Shown here piece after piece: positions 27,039 through 35,621 of a DNA stretch of 64,000 nt (position 1 is the first letter of the stretch; each line of letters begins with the position of its first letter). The notes under the pieces were generated by a model, which worked only from the letters and a program-made list of their open reading frames with translations, did no database searches and was not told the DNA's origin. Made by a program: the position numbers and the translations under genes. Origin of the DNA: an uncultured Kordia sp. (GTDB lineage Bacteria; Bacteroidota; Bacteroidia; Flavobacteriales; Flavobacteriaceae); the NCBI RefSeq assembly GCF_947496985.1, contig NZ_CANMEZ010000001.1, positions 992,001 to 1,056,000 of the forward strand. Direction: 5' to 3'.

Positions 27039-27615
27039 CAAATTAACTATCATTATTATCTTGATTGGTGCTGTAATTGGTTTCACAGCACCTTTCATTC
27101 ATATTTTTTTAGATAAAAGTTCAGAAGTAAAAGTCTTTGGTTATTACAATGCACGAATGTTTTTCTATGCAATAGGTGTTCCAATTACTTTATTTATAAG
27201 TAGCGTTGCTACCTATTTCTCATCATTATTTATCCATATAGCCTTGTTTAGAAAAATAATGATATTTATTTCATTTATGCTTATGTCAATATCAATTTAT
27301 TATATTACTTGGTCGTTGTGGGCAAGAAATGACTTTGATGAATTTTACTATTACACATCAATTATCATTCTATCACTTTTGATAAGCTATTTATTTATAC
27401 TTTTTATTAAAAGAACAACAAAAAATGCAGTAAGGCTTTCTAATATAGCTAGAAATATTAAAGTATTACAAGGTGATTCTAAAAGAATTAGCGATATAGC
27501 TTCAATAATGCCATCGAAGGAAGAAACGATAACTTACAAAGCTTTAATTGATGTAACAGGAGAAGATATAAATGTCACTATTCAAGAAATTGTAAATGAA
27601 ATTAATAAAGATTAA
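26992..27615 (+). CDS. Four-helix membrane protein, TTG start
   Basis: Up to 207 residues; no family recognised. Hydrophobic segments lie at about 18-40, 56-85, 88-110 and 116-138, followed by a soluble C-terminal ~65 residues (KNAVRLSNIARNIKVLQGD and onward). No ATG precedes the first helix: candidate starts are TTG at 26992 or 27001, inside the lipoprotein gene in another frame. That overlap suggests translational coupling, or that the real start was lost. A 64-codon gene follows 15 bases after the stop. Could be a small signalling or immunity-type membrane protein; this is a guess. Confidence 0.55.
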   Translation: MKPLTKKKSNTQTIGNKLTIIIILIGAVIGFTAPFIHIFLDKSSEVKVFGYYNARMFFYAIGVPITLFISSVATYFSSLFIHIALFRKIMIFISFMLMSISIYYITWSLWARNDFDEFYYYTSIIILSLLISYLFILFIKRTTKNAVRLSNIARNIKVLQGDSKRISDIASIMPSKEETITYKALIDVTGEDINVTIQEIVNEINKD

Positions 27616-27630
27616 ATTTCTGTCTTTGTG

Positions 27631-27825
27631 ATGAACGATGAAGAATTAGAAAATATCAAAAATGAACTTCTCAAAAAGTTAGAATCTGAATTCAAAGAAT
27701 CTGAAACGCTTCAATGGTTTATTGAAGTGGAGATGAAAAGATTGACTACTAAAGAAACCAACTATGAAGAAGTTAAAAAAATTGCACGTTTGGCTTCCTC
27801 AATTTTAAAAAACAAGAAAAAGTAA
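27631..27825 (+). CDS. Small acidic/basic helical protein (64 aa)
   Basis: 64 residues from the ATG at 27631; a GTG one codon upstream is less likely. Almost entirely charged helix (MNDEELENIKNELLKKLESE and onward) ending KNKKK. Begins 15 bases after the membrane-protein gene and ends 3 bases before the convergent repressor gene. No known family; probably cytosolic. Co-transcription with the membrane protein is likely. Confidence 0.55.
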   Translation: MNDEELENIKNELLKKLESEFKESETLQWFIEVEMKRLTTKETNYEEVKKIARLASSILKNKKK

Positions 27826-27828
27826 ACT

Positions 27829-28269
27829 TTAACTTTTATCTTCTGTATTTTTAATTTCATTTTTTTCTAAACTTTCCGAAGCTTCTGTGTTGTTTAACTT
27901 ATCCAAGGATTTGGTTGTAATAAAATCGTTTATCTCTTTGCCTATTATCAATTTCAAAGCTTTTCTGATTTTTTCATCATTTACCAATGCGTTTAGTAAA
28001 GACAAGCTAAAATCACTTCCCTGTTCAATATCATTAGTTTCATTTCTATTATCAGTATACATATTTCCCTTACCTGTTAGAAGCCAAGTAGGATTAATTT
28101 CTTCATAAGTATTGAGATATTTTTCGATATTCAATTCAGTTAAGCCTGTTTTTTTATCTAAAACACCATTAGAAATACCAGTCTCAATATAAAATTGACG
28201 CTTGCTAATTCCTTTATCTTCAATGTGTTTAAGTATTCTTGATTTTATTTTAGAGTAAAATCGCTCCAT
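27829..28269 (-). CDS. Phage-type HTH repressor
   Basis: 146 residues. The N-terminal ~65 residues read as an XRE/CI-like HTH: KIKSRILKHIEDKGISKRQF, then YIETGISNGVL and the INPTWLLTGKGNM segment that is a signature of Bacteroidota prophage/ICE repressors. The C-terminal half is polar, with no LexA-type protease motif. A perfect 10-base inverted repeat lies 20 bases upstream of its start and overlaps a plus-strand promoter, which makes it a likely operator. It may be a remnant of a prophage or integrative element. Confidence 0.78.
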   Translation of the reverse strand: MERFYSKIKSRILKHIEDKGISKRQFYIETGISNGVLDKKTGLTELNIEKYLNTYEEINPTWLLTGKGNMYTDNRNETNDIEQGSDFSLSLLNALVNDEKIRKALKLIIGKEINDFITTKSLDKLNNTEASESLEKNEIKNTEDKS

Positions 28270-28271
28270 AT

Positions 28272-28303
28272 TTTGTAATTATTGAGATAAATATCTATAT
28301 TTG
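28272..28303 (+). promoter_or_regulatory. Consensus Bacteroidota promoter facing right
   Basis: TTTG at 28272-28275 and TATATTTG at 28296-28303 (exact TAnnTTTG) with a 20-base spacer. The -7 box lies inside the operator palindrome. No ORF begins within the next 300 bases, so the transcript would be non-coding or run to the gene at 28666. Confidence 0.6.
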
Positions 28304-28314
28304 TATAGATATTT
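28289..28314. promoter_or_regulatory. Operator palindrome of the HTH repressor
   Basis: AAATATCTAT (28289-28298) and ATAGATATTT (28305-28314) are perfect inverted copies with a 6-base spacer. The site is between the repressor gene and a divergent consensus promoter, the usual place for a CI-like operator. Confidence 0.6.
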
Positions 28315-28665
28315 ATATATATAAGGCTGTGATGGGTACATTCTTTGCTTTTCATGTTAATACCTAAAGAGTTGTTTATTCACAGTCTTAAAATTTCATA
28401 AATATTTAATTAGTATTAGCCTAGCAAGATACTAAAATTTAAAGATTGTGTTTACTTATTATAATTTTAAAAAAGGGAATAATCCCCTCAAAAAAGGGGA
28501 AGAATACTCTTACCTAAATGCAATTTTCATTTTTTTTCATAGTTATAGTTTCATGGTTGTAAATAGTGAAATTCCTCCTAATTCTCAAAAAATTGTGTTG
28601 CAGTAATTTATGGGAATGCCGAAAACCATTTCAAAGAGTAGGCAATTAATTTAATTATTTACAAA
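28315..28665. other. Non-coding stretch downstream of the repressed promoter
   Basis: No gene was found. A small hairpin CCCCT-CAAAAA-AGGGG lies near 28485-28500, preceded by another G-rich run. It could be a leader or a small RNA ending there, or the scar of deleted lytic/transfer genes. Confidence 0.35.
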
Positions 28666-28914
28666 ATGAAAAAATTATTTTCAGCATCTTTGGTGCTATT
28701 ATTGATGTTTTCTACGATGAGTTTTAGTGCTTCATTATTAGAAGAAGAAATTATTGAAGTTGAAACTTCTGAGGAGTGTGAAGATAGAGCGTATATCGTC
28801 ATGCACCAATCACTTAATGCAGGGTATTCAATTGAAGCAGCTACATTTCACATGAATGCAGCTTACGCATTATGTGAAGGTTACACAATGCAAGAAATAT
28901 TGGATGCTAACTAA
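28666..28914 (+). CDS. Small secreted two-cysteine protein
   Basis: 82 residues. Signal peptide MKKLFSASLVLLLMFSTMSF with cleavage likely after FSA. The mature part is ~60 residues, acidic at first (LLEEEIIEVETSEECED), then AYIVMHQSLNAGYS and a tail ALCEGYTMQEILDAN. Two cysteines could form one disulfide. It is followed by a perfect hairpin and then a GLPGLI gene and a TonB-type receptor on the same strand. It could be a secreted peptide or partner handled by those two proteins. No family was recognised. Confidence 0.65.
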   Translation: MKKLFSASLVLLLMFSTMSFSASLLEEEIIEVETSEECEDRAYIVMHQSLNAGYSIEAATFHMNAAYALCEGYTMQEILDAN

Positions 28915-28924
28915 ACAAAATGAA

Positions 28925-28948
28925 AAGGCTACCTTTAATGGTAGCCTT
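28925..28948 (+). terminator. Perfect hairpin between secreted mini-protein and GLPGLI gene
   Basis: AAGGCTACC and GGTAGCCTT form a 9-base perfect stem with loop TTTAAT. The T run after it is poor, so it may be a partial terminator or an mRNA-stabilising end that lets the upstream gene be expressed more than the downstream ones. Confidence 0.55.
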
Positions 28949-28963
28949 GTATTAAAAATAACT

Positions 28964-29710
28964 ATGATGAAAAAAATATATCTATTACTTATTATTTGTT
29001 GCTTATTTAATTCTGTTCTCTATTCTCAATCTAATGAAAATGTTGCTGGTCACATAGTATATAAGTTTATTCAAAATCAAAGAGATTCAACAAAGAAAAA
29101 AAATGAATTCGATAAGCTTAATGATGAACTTATGCGACAATCCAAAGGCATAACATTTAATTTAAAGTTTAAGGATAAAAAATCATATTTTTATATAGAT
29201 GAAGTTTTAGAAAATGATGTGTCTCCTATGGGACACAGCCACGCAAAAATTGTTGTTGGAGGTGGCAATTATTTAACGGATCTTCAAAATAAGACTGTTT
29301 TTAGACAAACGGACTCTTTTGGAGAACGATTTTTAGTTACGTCAAATACTCTTTCTTCATCGGATTGGACACTTACCAAAGAGAGTAAAATGATTGGTAA
29401 ATACAAATGTTACAAGGCATATAAAACAAAAACAATCATTAATCCTGCTAAAAAATTTACATTCAATATTGTTGCTTGGTATGCACCTCAAATTCCTGTA
29501 AATTTTGGAATTAAAGACTTTAATAATTTACCAGGCTTAATATTAGAACTGCAAGATTCACATTTCACTTTTTATGTCTATAAAATAAATTTTTTAAGTG
29601 AAGAAGAAGTTGAAATTCCTATTCTAAAAGGTGAAAAAATCACAGAAGAGGAATACAAAAGACAAATTGAAAAAATGAATGGTATTATAATATCAGATAA
29701 AAAAAACTAA
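28964..29710 (+). CDS. GLPGLI family secreted protein
   Basis: 248 residues from the ATG at 28964 (a second ATG follows at once); the frame extends further upstream into the previous gene but has no signal peptide there. Signal peptide MMKKIYLLLIICCLFNSVLYS. The family signature, here LPGLILEL, lies near residue 188, preceded by IVAWYAPQIPVNFGIKDF, all typical of the Bacteroidota GLPGLI family. Family knowledge: these periplasmic or outer-membrane proteins are often encoded beside TonB-dependent receptors, as here (3-base gap). The biochemical role is unknown. Confidence 0.88.
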   Translation: MMKKIYLLLIICCLFNSVLYSQSNENVAGHIVYKFIQNQRDSTKKKNEFDKLNDELMRQSKGITFNLKFKDKKSYFYIDEVLENDVSPMGHSHAKIVVGGGNYLTDLQNKTVFRQTDSFGERFLVTSNTLSSSDWTLTKESKMIGKYKCYKAYKTKTIINPAKKFTFNIVAWYAPQIPVNFGIKDFNNLPGLILELQDSHFTFYVYKINFLSEEEVEIPILKGEKITEEEYKRQIEKMNGIIISDKKN

Positions 29711-29713
29711 TTA

Positions 29714-32392
29714 ATGTTTAAAAAGTATTCAATTGTTTATTTGATAATACTTTTAGGATTCTTTCAGAATGTTTTGTGTCAGAATATAAAATTGTCGGGA
29801 ACAATAAAGGAAGATACTACTAATATAATATTGTCAAATGCGAACATCATAGCAGAACCGCAAGGCGATAGTGCAATGAAGTTTTCAATATCCAACAATA
29901 AAGGATATTTTGAGTTGAAGCTTGAAAAGGATGAAACGTATAAAATAACTATTAGCTATCTTGGGTATGTTCCACAGGAGATCACGTACAAAGCTATTGA
30001 ATCTAAAACGATAGCTGTTTTATTAAAAAAAGATACTGAGTCTTTAGGAGAAGTAACGCTAAACTATACACCGCCTGTGGTTATAAAAAAAGATACAATG
30101 TCTTTTAAAGTGGACGCTTTTAAAACAGGAGACGAACGCAAGTTGAGAGACATTTTAAAGAACTTGCCAACTGTTGAAGTTGACAAACAGGGAAATGTAA
30201 CTATAAAGGGGAAAAAGGTTTCTCGTGTACTTGTTGAGAATAAGCAATTTTTTACAGGCGATAGTAAGCTTGCAGTGAACAATATTCCTGCTGATGTAGT
30301 TGATAAAATTGAAGTGCTTGACAATTATTCAGATGTTGCCTTTTTAAAAGGCTTAGAAGATAGTGATGAAATGGTTATGAATGTCAAACTGAAAGAGGAC
30401 AAAAAAAAGTTTGTTTTTGGAGATATAGAAACCGCTATGGGTATTAAAGAACGTTATATTTTGAATCCTAAGATTTACTATTACAGTCCTAAAACATCAC
30501 TAAACATGATAACGGACTTTAACAATACAGGAAAGAAGTCGTTTACATTCAAAGACTACTTAGATTTCAATGGTGGAATTAGCAAACTCTTTTCTGATAC
30601 CGAATCCTATTTGTCATTATTTGATAATGACTTTACAAGATTTTTGGATAATCAAAACTTTGTAGAAAATACCAATCAATTCAACGCATTAAATATTTCC
30701 CATGATTTCAACAACAAATTATCTTTAACAGGATATAGTATTTTATCAAACGACAAGCTTCAAACACTCACTACAACTACTAACAACTATATAGCGAGTG
30801 ACAACCTTATTGAAAACAGAAGAAATGAATTTGACAACACAAATAAGTTTGGAATTGGGAAATTTGCGTTTAGTTACGCTCCAGATGAAAACACGGAGTT
30901 ACTTTTTGAAACAAACATAAAAGCGTCAAAAAACACCATACAGGGAAATATTTTAACGGAATCAAGTTTTATAAATTCTTCGATTAATCAAAACGAACGT
31001 ATTGACGATTTTTCGTTTCGTGAAAGCGTAGAACTTCACAAACAATTCAATCAAAAAAATACAATTAGTGTTGTTTTAAATTATAACTTTAATAGATCAC
31101 AACCTAAAACCAATTGGCAAACTGATCAATCATTTTTAAATGGTTTACTTCCGATTGAAGATGAAGCTATTTTAGACATCAACAGTAATAAACTCCGCAA
31201 AACACAATCTTTTAAAGTTGTTGGAAAATACTACTACGTTTTAAATAAATTGAACCATTTATATTTCACTACGGGTGCAAATGTGGTAAATGATAACTAT
31301 TCTACTTTTGATTTCCAACGGTTACAAGATGGTACAACAAACGATTTTACAGATAGTAATTTCGGGAATCAATCAAGGGTAAATTTCAACGATATTTATT
31401 TTGGTGTCGATTATAAGTTCAAAAGCGGAATCGTAACCATAAAACCAAGTTTAACATATCATAATTTCTTTTGGGGTATTGAGCAGTTTACAGAACGTAG
31501 CAATAAATCAAAGGCAGTTTTGCTTCCAAAATTTACTACAAAAGTTGAATTTAACAGCTCAAAGATATTAAGCTTCAATTATAGCTTGCAGACACGTTTC
31601 CCTACTGTTACACAATTTGCAAATCGTTTCACGCTTACAAATTTCAATAACATATACAGAGGAGACGAAACGCTAGGAAATGAGTTATACCACAACGCAC
31701 GTATTAGCTACTATCGTTTCAGTATGTTTAAAAATATTCAATACAACTTATCTGTAAACTATCGCAAGAGTACCCGAAATTTAAAAACGGCAAATGTTAT
31801 ACAAGGAATTGATAATATTTTAACACCAATACTATTGGATGCGGTTGATGAATATGTAAATGTTAGAGGTTCGTTGAAGAAAGGATATGGAAAAGTAAAA
31901 CTATCAGCAAAAACAAATCTTTCATTTTCCAATTTCTTTACGTCCGTAAATGATGAATTGATAGAAAATACTTCAAATAATTATACAGTAGGTGGCGGAA
32001 TAAGTACACGATTTAAAGACTACCCAAACATTGGTATTGGTTACAATAAAACATTTTCAAGTTACAAAGCGAATACAAATGCAAAGTTTGAAAATGACGT
32101 ATTCAATATCAATCTTAGTTATGATTTTCTGAATGACTTTATTTTCAAAGTTGATTACAAACGTGAAGAATTTCAAAATACGACTTTGAACAATACAAAT
32201 ACTTTTGATGTAGCTAACAGTTCTTTATTCTACCAAAAAGATAACAGCGCTTGGGGTTTTGAGATATCAGCGTCAAATTTATTTGGTGTAGACTTTAGAC
32301 AACGAAACTCATTTAGTAACATCGTAGTATCAGACGAAAGAACGTTTATTCAACCTAGAATATTATTATTAAAAATCTCATATAAACTCTAA
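29714..32392 (+). CDS. TonB-dependent-receptor-like outer-membrane beta-barrel protein
   Basis: 892 residues. Signal peptide (residues 1-22, ending VLCQ). Residues ~25-108 are a carboxypeptidase-regulatory-like beta-sandwich (KLSGTIKEDTT, ISYLGYVPQEI). Residues ~115-225 are a plug-like region: RDILKNLPTVEVDKQGNV, KGKKVSRVLVENKQFF and IPADVVDKIEVLDN. The rest is a beta-rich outer-membrane barrel ending in ILLLKISYKL. This matches receptors paired with GLPGLI proteins. No clear TonB box was located. It probably takes up or anchors a ligand handled with the GLPGLI neighbour. Ligand unknown. Confidence 0.88.
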   Translation: MFKKYSIVYLIILLGFFQNVLCQNIKLSGTIKEDTTNIILSNANIIAEPQGDSAMKFSISNNKGYFELKLEKDETYKITISYLGYVPQEITYKAIESKTIAVLLKKDTESLGEVTLNYTPPVVIKKDTMSFKVDAFKTGDERKLRDILKNLPTVEVDKQGNVTIKGKKVSRVLVENKQFFTGDSKLAVNNIPADVVDKIEVLDNYSDVAFLKGLEDSDEMVMNVKLKEDKKKFVFGDIETAMGIKERYILNPKIYYYSPKTSLNMITDFNNTGKKSFTFKDYLDFNGGISKLFSDTESYLSLFDNDFTRFLDNQNFVENTNQFNALNISHDFNNKLSLTGYSILSNDKLQTLTTTTNNYIASDNLIENRRNEFDNTNKFGIGKFAFSYAPDENTELLFETNIKASKNTIQGNILTESSFINSSINQNERIDDFSFRESVELHKQFNQKNTISVVLNYNFNRSQPKTNWQTDQSFLNGLLPIEDEAILDINSNKLRKTQSFKVVGKYYYVLNKLNHLYFTTGANVVNDNYSTFDFQRLQDGTTNDFTDSNFGNQSRVNFNDIYFGVDYKFKSGIVTIKPSLTYHNFFWGIEQFTERSNKSKAVLLPKFTTKVEFNSSKILSFNYSLQTRFPTVTQFANRFTLTNFNNIYRGDETLGNELYHNARISYYRFSMFKNIQYNLSVNYRKSTRNLKTANVIQGIDNILTPILLDAVDEYVNVRGSLKKGYGKVKLSAKTNLSFSNFFTSVNDELIENTSNNYTVGGGISTRFKDYPNIGIGYNKTFSSYKANTNAKFENDVFNINLSYDFLNDFIFKVDYKREEFQNTTLNNTNTFDVANSSLFYQKDNSAWGFEISASNLFGVDFRQRNSFSNIVVSDERTFIQPRILLLKISYKL

Positions 32393-32397
32393 AAGAT

Positions 32398-32529
32398 ATG
32401 ATGATGGATTATATACTTGGAATAGTAGAGACAGTTTTTTATATGTTAGGAATAATAACATTTTGCATATCAATTTTTTGGTTGTTCCCTTACATAAAAA
32501 AATATGTGACTCGTTTTAATGACGAATAA
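32398..32529 (+). CDS. Tiny single-helix membrane protein (43 aa)
   Basis: 43 residues starting MMMDYILGIVETVFYML, five bases after the receptor stop. One long hydrophobic helix (~8-31) is followed by a basic/polar tail PYIKKYVTRFNDE. The spacing makes it part of the receptor operon. Several ATGs in a row make the exact start uncertain by up to two codons. Confidence 0.5.
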   Translation: MMMDYILGIVETVFYMLGIITFCISIFWLFPYIKKYVTRFNDE

Positions 32530-32543
32530 AAACTAAAATTAAC

Positions 32544-32627
32544 ACGTCAAGAATAGTATCATTTTTTCAATTTAAGTTTCTACTAAAAAGCACTTTTACC
32601 AACTTTAGTGCTAATTACTCTTGACGT
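32544..32627 (+). terminator. Large stem-loop downstream of the receptor operon
   Basis: ACGTCAAGA (32544-32552) pairs with TCTTGACGT (32619-32627), with an inner hairpin AGCACT/AGTGCT (32589-32594, 32607-32612). It is probably a terminator or a transcript-end structure, although the outer stem lacks a strong T run. Confidence 0.5.
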
Positions 32628-32665
32628 ATTATTAACGAAGTTTTCATTGAACTTTGTTGTTTAGT

Positions 32666-32705
32666 GCAAGGCGATATACGAGAGGCTTAATACTCATCGC
32701 CTTGC
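32666..32705 (+). repeat. Perfect 10-base inverted repeat
   Basis: GCAAGGCGAT (32666-32675) and ATCGCCTTGC (32696-32705) with a 20-base loop. More GC-rich than its surroundings and without a T run; it lies 25 bases before a tiny membrane-protein gene and could be a leader structure. Confidence 0.45.
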
Positions 32706-32729
32706 CACTCTAACAAATTTAAATAAATA

Positions 32730-32840
32730 ATGTCTTTAAAAAAATTAGAACGTTTCAGATGGTTTATAATTGGGTTTTGCTCATGTGCTTGTTTTGTGGT
32801 ACTCATAACCATTATTGGATTCTACATATACTATAGATAA
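32730..32840 (+). CDS. Tiny single-helix membrane protein (36 aa)
   Basis: 36 residues: a basic start MSLKKLERFRW, one hydrophobic helix of ~22 residues containing CSCACFVVLITII, and a short YIYYR end. It is preceded by a strong hairpin and followed by a good terminator, so it looks like its own small transcription unit. No family is known; the call rests on layout and composition only. Confidence 0.4.
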   Translation: MSLKKLERFRWFIIGFCSCACFVVLITIIGFYIYYR

Positions 32841-32900
32841 ACAGAATAATTTACCTAGAAACCCTAAATTATCGTAAAACTAGAATTATTCTTTTACCCG

Positions 32901-32933
32901 AAAGCTTCAATTGTAATGATTGAAGCTTTTTTG
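32901..32933 (+). terminator. Rho-independent terminator
   Basis: AAAGCTTCAAT (32901-32911) pairs perfectly with ATTGAAGCTTT (32919-32929), followed by a T run. It closes the small membrane-protein unit. Confidence 0.75.
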
Positions 32934-33682
32934 ATCGTATTACTGTTTAGAAATTATGTTCAGCAAAGGCATTCATAAAATTTCTGGAGACATAAACGAA
33001 TCCATAAATATTTACACCTATAGAAAATCATTTATGTAATTAGATGCTTCAAAATTTTCAATACATCTTTTCAAACGAATTCAATGTTGAGCCTATTCAA
33101 AATAGAGCAAAAAAAACCTTAAAGTAATACTTTAAGTGGAGTGAAAACTGGCATGCGTTTTTGAAAGACTAGATTTCAAGGAAAATTAATAAATCATAAC
33201 ATCAATTTTTTTGTGGAAAAACACATCTAATTTTCTAAAGTTTATAGCTTAATAATATATTTCACTTTTTGATGAAACATTTAGAAAAACGTGAATAAAT
33301 TATTTTTAACAATGTTTATTTAAAAAAAACATTGTTTTTAATGTTTATTTTTTGCTTTTATTTTTTCGGTTTATTTTTAAAAATATCTAAAATATTGATA
33401 TATAGTCAATTAATAAATCAAAAATCAAAGTGGTTTTATTTTTACCGTAAAAAGTAAAACCGCTTTTACTTTTTTAAAAAGATGATTTTTTTTTAATTTT
33501 TATCTTTTTTTTCTAAAAAGGCGTAATTTTTTAAAAAAATGAATTCAATTTATTTTTTAAAAAAAAGATGTTGCCGTGCGAATCTTTAAGAAAATTAAGT
33601 TCAAAAAATTACTCGATCTTGCTTAAATTTTGTCTTCCATAAAAACATAAAATAGTGTTTAAGAAATTTATAAATAAACAAG
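32934..33682. other. AT-rich non-coding region at left side of the integrase element
   Basis: No gene is supported. Two clean hairpins are visible: CTTAAAGT-AAT-ACTTTAAG at 33118-33136 and AAAAAGTAAAA-CCGC-TTTTACTTTTT at 33449-33474, the second terminator-like on either strand. Long A and T runs dominate 33290-33560. It may contain the left boundary of the element at 33.7-38.2 kb, but no matching att repeat was found. Confidence 0.45.
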
Positions 33683-33910
33683 TCATCCGTTAAGGTTGCT
33701 TTTCGCATCCCGTACAGCTTTCACTAATCCGCTAAAGGCACTTACATAATATTTTGAAACTCTTAAAAATCCGTAAACAACAATTCCTGTAATAATAATT
33801 TTAGTCGCTGGATGCTTTAAAATTTCTTTTGTGTTTATAATGGGTTTTATTTCTGATTTTATCGAATCTAAATCGAGTTTCTCTTTTATTGATTTTTCTT
33901 TTCTTCTCAT
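33683..33910 (-). CDS. Small membrane-anchored protein (75 aa)
   Basis: 75 residues from the ATG at 33910; a TTG at 33952 would extend it but gives an unlikely start. A basic N-terminus (MRRKEKSIKEKL) is followed by an amphipathic stretch, one hydrophobic helix (IIITGIVVYGFL, ~46-58), and a tail AFSGLVKAVRDAKSNLNG. Similar short proteins are common in flavobacterial genomes and mobile elements; no function is known. It lies on the same strand as the winged-helix and integrase genes. Confidence 0.5.
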   Translation of the reverse strand: MRRKEKSIKEKLDLDSIKSEIKPIINTKEILKHPATKIIITGIVVYGFLRVSKYYVSAFSGLVKAVRDAKSNLNG

Positions 33911-34332
33911 TGAATGAAGTTTTATAATTAATAAATAATTTAAGGAGAGCAAAGCACCATCTTTAAGAATCTCTAAATTCCGTTATAAAGCAAAGATGGA
34001 TAGAAGCTGTTAAAAATCATTTGTTAACCTTTGTAACTTGAACAATTTGAAAGGAGTCAAAAATATCCAATTACAAATTTAGGATATAAGCTTTAGAAGA
34101 TTTTTACAATACCAATGATGAGTTCAACGGTTTTTGAATAAAAGGTGACCCACCAAACTTGTTTACCAAATCGTAAGCGCTTAAAACTCAAATAATCAGT
34201 AATTTGAATTTTAAAAAGTATTTTAAGTCAACTTCTGGTCACTTCTGAGTCACTCTTTGGGAACTTATAGGGAACACTTGAATCAGTCATTTTTAGGCTT
34301 TGAAATTTCATAAAAGCTATTTCGATTAAAAA
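33911..34332. other. Intergenic region within the integrase element
   Basis: There is no gene. Short direct repeats are visible near 34230-34285 (GTCACTTCTGAGTCACT, and GGGAAC twice 13 bases apart). No convincing promoter is seen. Confidence 0.35.
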
Positions 34333-35619
34333 CTATTCAGATATGAAGACAGTCTTATTTTTTTCATTTAAAACTGCTGTGTAAAATTGATTAAGCAATA
34401 CAGGTTTTCCAAGTTGTTGAATTCGTTTTTCACAATCTTTAAATAATGCCAAACGTGGCTTTTGATTTATAGTATTTTTTTGCTCATTATTTAAAAAACG
34501 ACGAATTTGTGCATGAGTAATTAATTTTAATCTTATTTTCTGCTTACTGCGTATATGGTCTTCATACCAAACTTTAGTTCCTGCAAATCCATTTTTATTT
34601 TTTGTGTCGAAATACAAATGCGGTAATTGAACGAATCTATTCTTGGAATCTTTGGCAAGATACTTCTGGACTAATTCAATACGTTTCATGTAGACATTGT
34701 GAACTTTATCTAAATGTTGTTTTTTTACAGGCTGATACCACAAATACAATAACTCTTTGGTCTTTTTCTCCACATTTTCAGTCAAGCAAACCTCTTTGTA
34801 TAATTTCTTTTTAGCGAGTTCCCACAAAATATCAACATACGAATTAAGAAAGGGAATCCCCGAAGCTTCAAGCCTTGAATCTATGTCTTTTGCCTGTGTT
34901 TTAACTTCAGGGAGTTCTCCTTCCTTCTCTACATCGTTAGTACGCTTCAAATTTCGCGCGCCTGGTGTGCCTTGCGAAAGTGGCTCTTTTATTCTTTTAC
35001 CGCCTTCCTTCTCTACGTATCCTGTAAAATTGTTACCAGCCAAAGCTTCAACTTTGGAAGACCTATAACTTAAGCTACGATCAATGTTCATTTTGTTATC
35101 AACTGCTATTAATATATTATTTATGTAACTATTGTTACTAGCGTCTGTTTGGGGACAAGTTGTCCAATAATCTTTTTTAAAAAACTGATTATCAGTCTTT
35201 TTTAGTTTTTTATTTTCTTTTTGATTTGGTTGCTTATTGACAGCTTTTTCACTGTTTATCAACAGTATTTTAGGGTTTAAATAAAGTTCATAATTTGCCT
35301 TACGACCATAATTAATTTTCTCGATGATAACATTGGCTTTTAAAAGCTTTTTTAGATGTCTTTTAATAGTTCTGGTACTTGTGTGAGAAATCTTCGCCAA
35401 CTGTACGTTATTTGTTGCTAAGGGAGGAATAGAAGCAGTATCAAAACTAGCTTTTTTACTAGCTTTAAATAATGAAGCACCATAAATTCTAATAATCTCT
35501 CTAGCTGTTGCAATCACAGGTTGACGCAAACGACTTGAAAGATCATCAGAAAAAGCATTGTGTTTTTCTACAAAAACATCAAGCGCTTTAAAAACAGTTG
35601 AAAAATGAATGATGCTCAT
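34333..35619 (-). CDS. Winged-helix DNA-binding protein of the mobile element
   Basis: 428 residues. Residues ~60-115 contain a winged HTH (NNVQLAKISHTSTRTIKRHLKKLLKA read in parts: NVQLAKISHTS, TIKRHLKKLLKANVI) typical of MarR/replication-initiator-like folds. A polar low-complexity linker (~125-235) separates it from a C-terminal helical domain with WYQPVKK, LPHLYFDTKNKNGFAGTKVWYEDH and LITHAQIRRFLNN. It is encoded 2 bases after the stop of a 59-codon gene and near an iteron-like array. A replication or partition role in an integrative element is plausible; a plain transcription regulator is the alternative. Confidence 0.6.
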   Translation of the reverse strand: MSIIHFSTVFKALDVFVEKHNAFSDDLSSRLRQPVIATAREIIRIYGASLFKASKKASFDTASIPPLATNNVQLAKISHTSTRTIKRHLKKLLKANVIIEKINYGRKANYELYLNPKILLINSEKAVNKQPNQKENKKLKKTDNQFFKKDYWTTCPQTDASNNSYINNILIAVDNKMNIDRSLSYRSSKVEALAGNNFTGYVEKEGGKRIKEPLSQGTPGARNLKRTNDVEKEGELPEVKTQAKDIDSRLEASGIPFLNSYVDILWELAKKKLYKEVCLTENVEKKTKELLYLWYQPVKKQHLDKVHNVYMKRIELVQKYLAKDSKNRFVQLPHLYFDTKNKNGFAGTKVWYEDHIRSKQKIRLKLITHAQIRRFLNNEQKNTINQKPRLALFKDCEKRIQQLGKPVLLNQFYTAVLNEKNKTVFISE

Positions 35620-35621
35620 TA

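Noticed and set aside
34602-35068. Plus-strand frames opposite the winged-helix gene
   Set aside because: Shadows of a real minus-strand gene.
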